NCBI GenBank assembly: GCA_015501595.1
Contig: JADNRX010000006.1
Location: 248,001-312,000 of the forward strand
Source of the DNA: Hymenopellis radicata
Taxonomy: Eukaryota; Basidiomycota; Agaricomycetes; Agaricales; Physalacriaceae
Length of the DNA stretch: 64,000 nt
Direction: 5' to 3'
Shown here: positions 60,353-64,000 of the stretch, piece by piece
How the letters are laid out: each line of letters starts with the position of its first letter
Numbering within the stretch: position 1 is the first letter of the stretch
Notes under the pieces: generated by a model
Database searches by the model: none
What the model saw: only the letters and a program-made list of their open reading frames with translations
Told to the model about the DNA's origin: nothing
Translations under genes and position numbers: made by a program

Positions 60353-60647
60353 TATATACGTGGGCCCGCTTAATGGATCCACAGATATCACCCAAAGAAG
60401 AATCTTTGATTGGCGCATTCAGTGGAGGCACATAGCTCGTAGTCTAGGCGAAGTTGCAGTGGGGAACGAAACGAATTCCCGATCACTCTGGAGTTGAATA
60501 ATGCCGATCAATGCGATCACTGATCGCTCTTCTCGTCCATCCACTTCGCCGCACTTGCTCTAAACTTTCACGAAGAGGCACCCGGTATCCACTACCTTGC
60601 TTAAAGACAGAGCCCGATTGGTCTCACAGTTACTTACGACTTTCACC
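60353..60647. other. Divergent promoter between P450 and HIT gene
   Basis: 295 bp between start codons. It contains a perfect 7-1-7 palindrome at 60513-60527 (GCGATCACTGATCGC), a plausible dimeric transcription factor site. Confidence 0.5.
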
Positions 60648-61386
60648 ATGGCCGCCAATGAAGATCCTAAGTGAGCTTTTACTCGTCGACAGCGCATCTC
60701 TCTGATATTTCCTTGTGTAGCTGCCTCTTCTGCGCGATTATCTCTGGTACGAGTATCTCAAGCTAGGCGGGCATTGTTGTCCTCTTATGTTGCTATATAG
60801 GCAAAGTCCTTCCCATAAGGTGTACGAAACAGACAAATGGTGAGTCCCATGTAACAGAAGCACTACAAGGAGCCATACTAGCATCTCGCTGCTAGTCTCG
60901 CCTTCCTTGACATCATGCAACTACGGAAGGCCATACTCAAGTCATTCCAAATGTTTGTGACAGTGAGCCGAGACGGATCTCAATAACCATCATTTCTAGA
61001 TCATGCGAAAACGCTCGGTGACCTTCCTGATGAATACCTGAGCGCGATTGGTCCGGTCGTAAAGAAAGTTGCTCTTTCGACCGGTGTGGAGCAATACAAT
61101 ATTGTTCAGGTGCTTATACAGTTTCTCACTTGCAATCGGTCCTTGATCCATATTCTGCTTCCATAGAATAACGGCAAACTTGCTTTCCAGGTATGTGCGA
61201 CCAATGCTGTGGCGCAAAGCTGACGGCGATATTGCTACACAGCACATTGATCATGTCCACTTCCATGTTGTCCCAAGCCAACGAGACGGAAGGTCTCATC
61301 TTGACTCTTGGCCAGAACTGGCCACAGAAGAAGGCCAGCAACGAAGAATTGGCAATTACGTGCGAGAAGATGAAAACCGTCTCTGA
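60648..61386 (+). CDS. HIT-family nucleotide-binding protein (HNT1-like), frame breaks present
   Basis: About seven exons. The start M-A-A-N-E-D-P-N splices to C-L-F-C-A-I-I-S-G-K-V-L-P, the usual HIT N-terminus with its Cys pair. Later come L-A-F-L-D-I, T-T-E-G-H-T-Q-V-I-P, T-L-G-D-L-P-D-E-Y-L and Y-N-I-V-Q-N-N-G-K-L-A-F-Q. The histidine triad is intact: H-I-D-H-V-H-F-H-V-V-P. HINT-type proteins hydrolyse AMP-lysine or AMP-amine conjugates through the central His. Two or three places lose frame: at 60812-60814 and 60919 one extra C would restore it, and the splice near 60950-61000 also needs a base. It is conserved enough that sequence error is likely. Confidence 0.8.
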
Positions 61387-61875
61387 ATGGCAGTGAATGC
61401 GGCTATCATGTCCAGCGCTCACTAGCGCTCATGTACAATACATGTGCTTCAAGTTTTCGGCTACATCCTGTGCACGCATGACGTCACGCTCATCTTGCTT
61501 TTCAATCGTTTTATCGTTCAATGCTGGTTCGTAAGAACAGGGCGCTCCTCAGCTACCGAAACATAGGGATCGAAAGCCCGCTACAACGCCCGCGGCGCTC
61601 GATTTTTATGGCGCACGTGTGAACGAGCGAGGAGTCGGACTGAGGCCTTCACCGGACTGCATCATGTTTTCGAGATGGACTATTCCATACGGCCGCCAAC
61701 TCCATATAGTATTCCGTGGAACGACTTGGCTTAGCTAGCTTCCTCAGCTTCGGGTTCACTTTGTAATGTCACGATGTTGGAGACCTGGGCCGGGGTACAA
61801 ATGATATCGTCGCATGGCTGTATTGCTTCTTCACTCCTTTGATTAGTGCTACCGTCGCCCAGCTCAACATTCGCG
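61387..61875. other. Intergenic region
   Basis: No supported gene. An upstream exon of the multi-pass membrane protein gene may lie near 61676-61735 (M-D-Y-S-I-R-P-P), but I could not place its donor site. Confidence 0.4.
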
Positions 61876-63154
61876 ATGACAGTCAGAGTGTCACCAGTGC
61901 TCTCTGTGCTCATCTCAATATGGATGGAGACACTGTTCTACGGTACGCAATCTGCTTTGGTCATCGAAGACCCGCTACTAAATCCCGCACGATTACTCAG
62001 GTATCAACGTTGTGCTCATTGTTCTTACGGTAGCCGCCCTACTGTCAGGTCCATATCCTCCCCATCGGCAAAATCAAGTCATTTTAGCCCTCTCCGTCAT
62101 TCTGTTAGTACCTATTTCTGCTGGCGCGATGTAAATTTAACCTTCTGTTGACTTACCAGTTTCCTTTGCGCTTCTGCCCATATGGGAATCAATCTCTGTC
62201 GATTGGTTCAAGGCTATGTCTTTCCGGAGAGCAAGGAGGGCATGATTGCATATCTTCTGGACATCACACAACATTCCAATGTCGCTAAGCAGTATCTGCT
62301 CGTCGCGGTTGTAAGCAACATATCGCTCGACTGTCCTCTACAACTCAATGGTCGAGTAGAACTTGTTCGCAGATATGTTACTGGTGACTGCCATCCGCAT
62401 ATTGTAGCGCGCAGCTCGCTTATACGCCCGATAGACCTGGCGTGTCTACTTGGTATGGGACAAATCAATCCTAATTACGTTGATGCCAGCTCTCCTGGGT
62501 ACCAGCGTTTTCAGTACGTTAAATTCTGTCAGATCGTCTTGTATGGGCTGATTATTTCCCTTACTAGTCGCTGGCATCGGTGTGAGCACTCCCTTTGTTC
62601 TCTATCCTGGTCGCCTTCATTTATAAACCGTTCATTCTTAGACTGCAATTGTGGAAAGCCTCGTCGTCCCGGAGAAACAATCTTCCTTGCTCGCCTCTCG
62701 TCCTGGGCTCTCGCCCAATTATCGTTGGCCCTTGTTATGAACTTCACCGCGACTACCCTCATTGCGTCGCGCATTTGGTACATCACTGGTCGGGGTGCCG
62801 TGCAGAATCGCATGCACCTAAAGCTCTATTGGCGCATTATCGTCATCATCATCGAGAGCGCGTCCTTTACTGCTTTCGTGCAAATCGTGCAGCTTGCGTT
62901 CTACGCGACGAAATTCCCGGGCACGTATTTTGTATCGGACTGCGTTGTTCAAATAAACGTAAGTGAGCTCACCGAGCTTTTCAGATATTCGCTAAGGATT
63001 CACGCAGACTATGGCTCCATTGATGATCATCGTACTGATTGGAGCGACGCGCAAGAATGAGCGTAACGTTATCTTCACCACATATGACACTCGGAACATG
63101 GTCGAGACGCCGACGCTTTCGGGCTACGATTTGCAGAGAAGGATCTGGAGATGA
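61876..63154 (+). CDS. Multi-pass (about 7 TM) membrane protein of an Agaricomycete family
   Basis: Exons start at 61876 (V-S-P-V-L-S-V-L-I-S-I-W-M-E-T-L-F-Y-G) and continue through V-V-L-I-V-L-T-V-A-A-L-L-S-G, A-L-S-V-I-L-F-L-C-A-S, V-W-D-K-S-I-L-I-T-L-M-P-A-L-L, then F-L-A-R-L-S-S-W-A-L-A-Q-L-S-L-A-L, I-A-S-R-I-W-Y-I and a late helix M-A-P-L-M-I-I-V-L-I-G-A-T. It ends in a short cytoplasmic tail. The S-L-I-A-S-R-I-W-x-I signature is common in expanded Agaricomycete 7-TM proteins without known ligand. One frame break near 62661-62670 would be repaired by one C. The true start may lie in an upstream exon. Confidence 0.75.
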
Positions 63155-64000
63155 TCGCTACTACTAAGACGGTGTCTACTTCAAGATCGTCGAACGACGG
63201 CCGCGGGCTGCCGTTGTAACCGCGCTTGTGGTGCTGTCATTATCACTATGTATACCCTCGAGATGACTTTTTTTTGTGTCTGTCTGAAAGAGCCAGGTAG
63301 TATGTGGGATCAGATTCGGGCTCGCTCAACAGCTCTGCACATTACATCCAACAGTGAACACCCTACTAACATCACAAGTCATATGACTTCGTTGTTCGCG
63401 TTTTCTTCCCATGACCATTGGACTGACGAAGCTCCAATTCACTTCTGAGAATGGTGGCCCTCAGTGGGGCCCAGCTCTGACTTTGGCAATATGGTGGCGC
63501 ACGTCAATCGCGTTTCATCACCGAGTATAGGTCCAGATGGATCCAGACTTTGCGCTGACCGTCCACAACCGGACAGGCCCGATTTCCTCTTTACACTCCT
63601 TCCAACTCCTTCTAGCACAGGATGTCGATTGAAATCACTTTCGGGTCCGTCGACATCGGCTTCGTGATCAGAGTCATCTGCTATGAATTTACCTTCGATC
63701 TCGAAGTATGTCGAATTTTATCCCTACAGAAACCTACGTCTACTTCTCCAGATTTCCAAAAGACGCGGCCTTCATCAAGTTTACTGTGAGTCTTAGCAGT
63801 TCTTGCTCTGTTTCCCGTGGATTTGACTCGCACGGTCGTAGGTGATATCGCTATGGTTCGTGCTATTCTTTTCTCCCTGGACATAACTTCAGCTTTTGGC
63901 AGCGCCGTAGACACAAGCTCTTCGGCTCTTTGTAAGCTGCTGCATGTACACCGCCAATGGTCGGTCACCCGGAGTCAACCTGTCGATCACATCCGTTACG
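63155..64000. other. No supported gene at the right end
   Basis: A minus-strand frame at 63681-63968 and plus-strand frames at 63248-63667 have no recognised content. A gene could start here and continue past the window. Confidence 0.4.

Noticed and set aside
63681..63968. 95-codon minus-strand frame at the right end
   Set aside because: No recognisable domain or splice chain; could be chance.

Overview
This window looks like nuclear DNA from a mushroom-forming basidiomycete (Agaricomycetes). The evidence is: genes on both strands cut by many introns of about 45-70 bp, mostly GT-AG; a chromodomain Ty3/Gypsy retrotransposon; and protein families typical of this group. These include fungal-type PKC1 with HR1-C2-C1-C1-kinase order, the DASH subunit DAD1, GH71 alpha-1,3-glucanase, a multi-pass membrane family, and signal-less single-pass proteins with a GAIVGGVVGG-type membrane segment. 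All gene models were spliced by eye. Where exon sums are quoted as whole codons, I added them up.

Layout. 1-7715 is the 3' part of a Gypsy element (Gag end, a very long Pol, a putative 3' LTR). 7716-12228 holds a small doubtful gene and a large acidic unknown gene. 13166-24185 holds PKC1, DAD1, a secreted GPI-type protein, a PhzF-like protein, a GNAT acetyltransferase, a secreted FAD oxidoreductase and a small basic protein. 24944-28799 holds an unknown gene, a tRNA-derived SINE-like repeat cluster and a mitochondrial citrate-lyase-beta-like gene. 29003-39846 holds an MFS transporter, a tail-anchored RING-like protein, GINS subunit PSF1 divergent from an NDUFAF6-like gene, a large F-box protein and V-ATPase subunit d. 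39993-51695 holds three paralogous single-pass membrane proteins around a GH71 enzyme, plus two disordered proteins. 52890-63154 holds an F-box/nucleotidyltransferase-like gene, a minisatellite, ARC1, a broken P450, a HIT protein and a multi-pass membrane protein.

How the genes relate. Most are independent housekeeping genes (replication initiation, kinetochore, cell-wall signalling, complex I assembly, vacuolar acidification, tRNA aminoacylation). The redox and transport genes are scattered among these and do not form a convincing metabolite cluster. The best candidates for undescribed biology are the three-paralog membrane family, the extra domains flanking the Pol enzyme core, and the SINE-like cluster.

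Caution. Several otherwise conserved genes are put back in frame by adding or removing one base in a short homopolymer, usually one missing C or G. This points to base-calling indels in the assembly as much as to pseudogenes.
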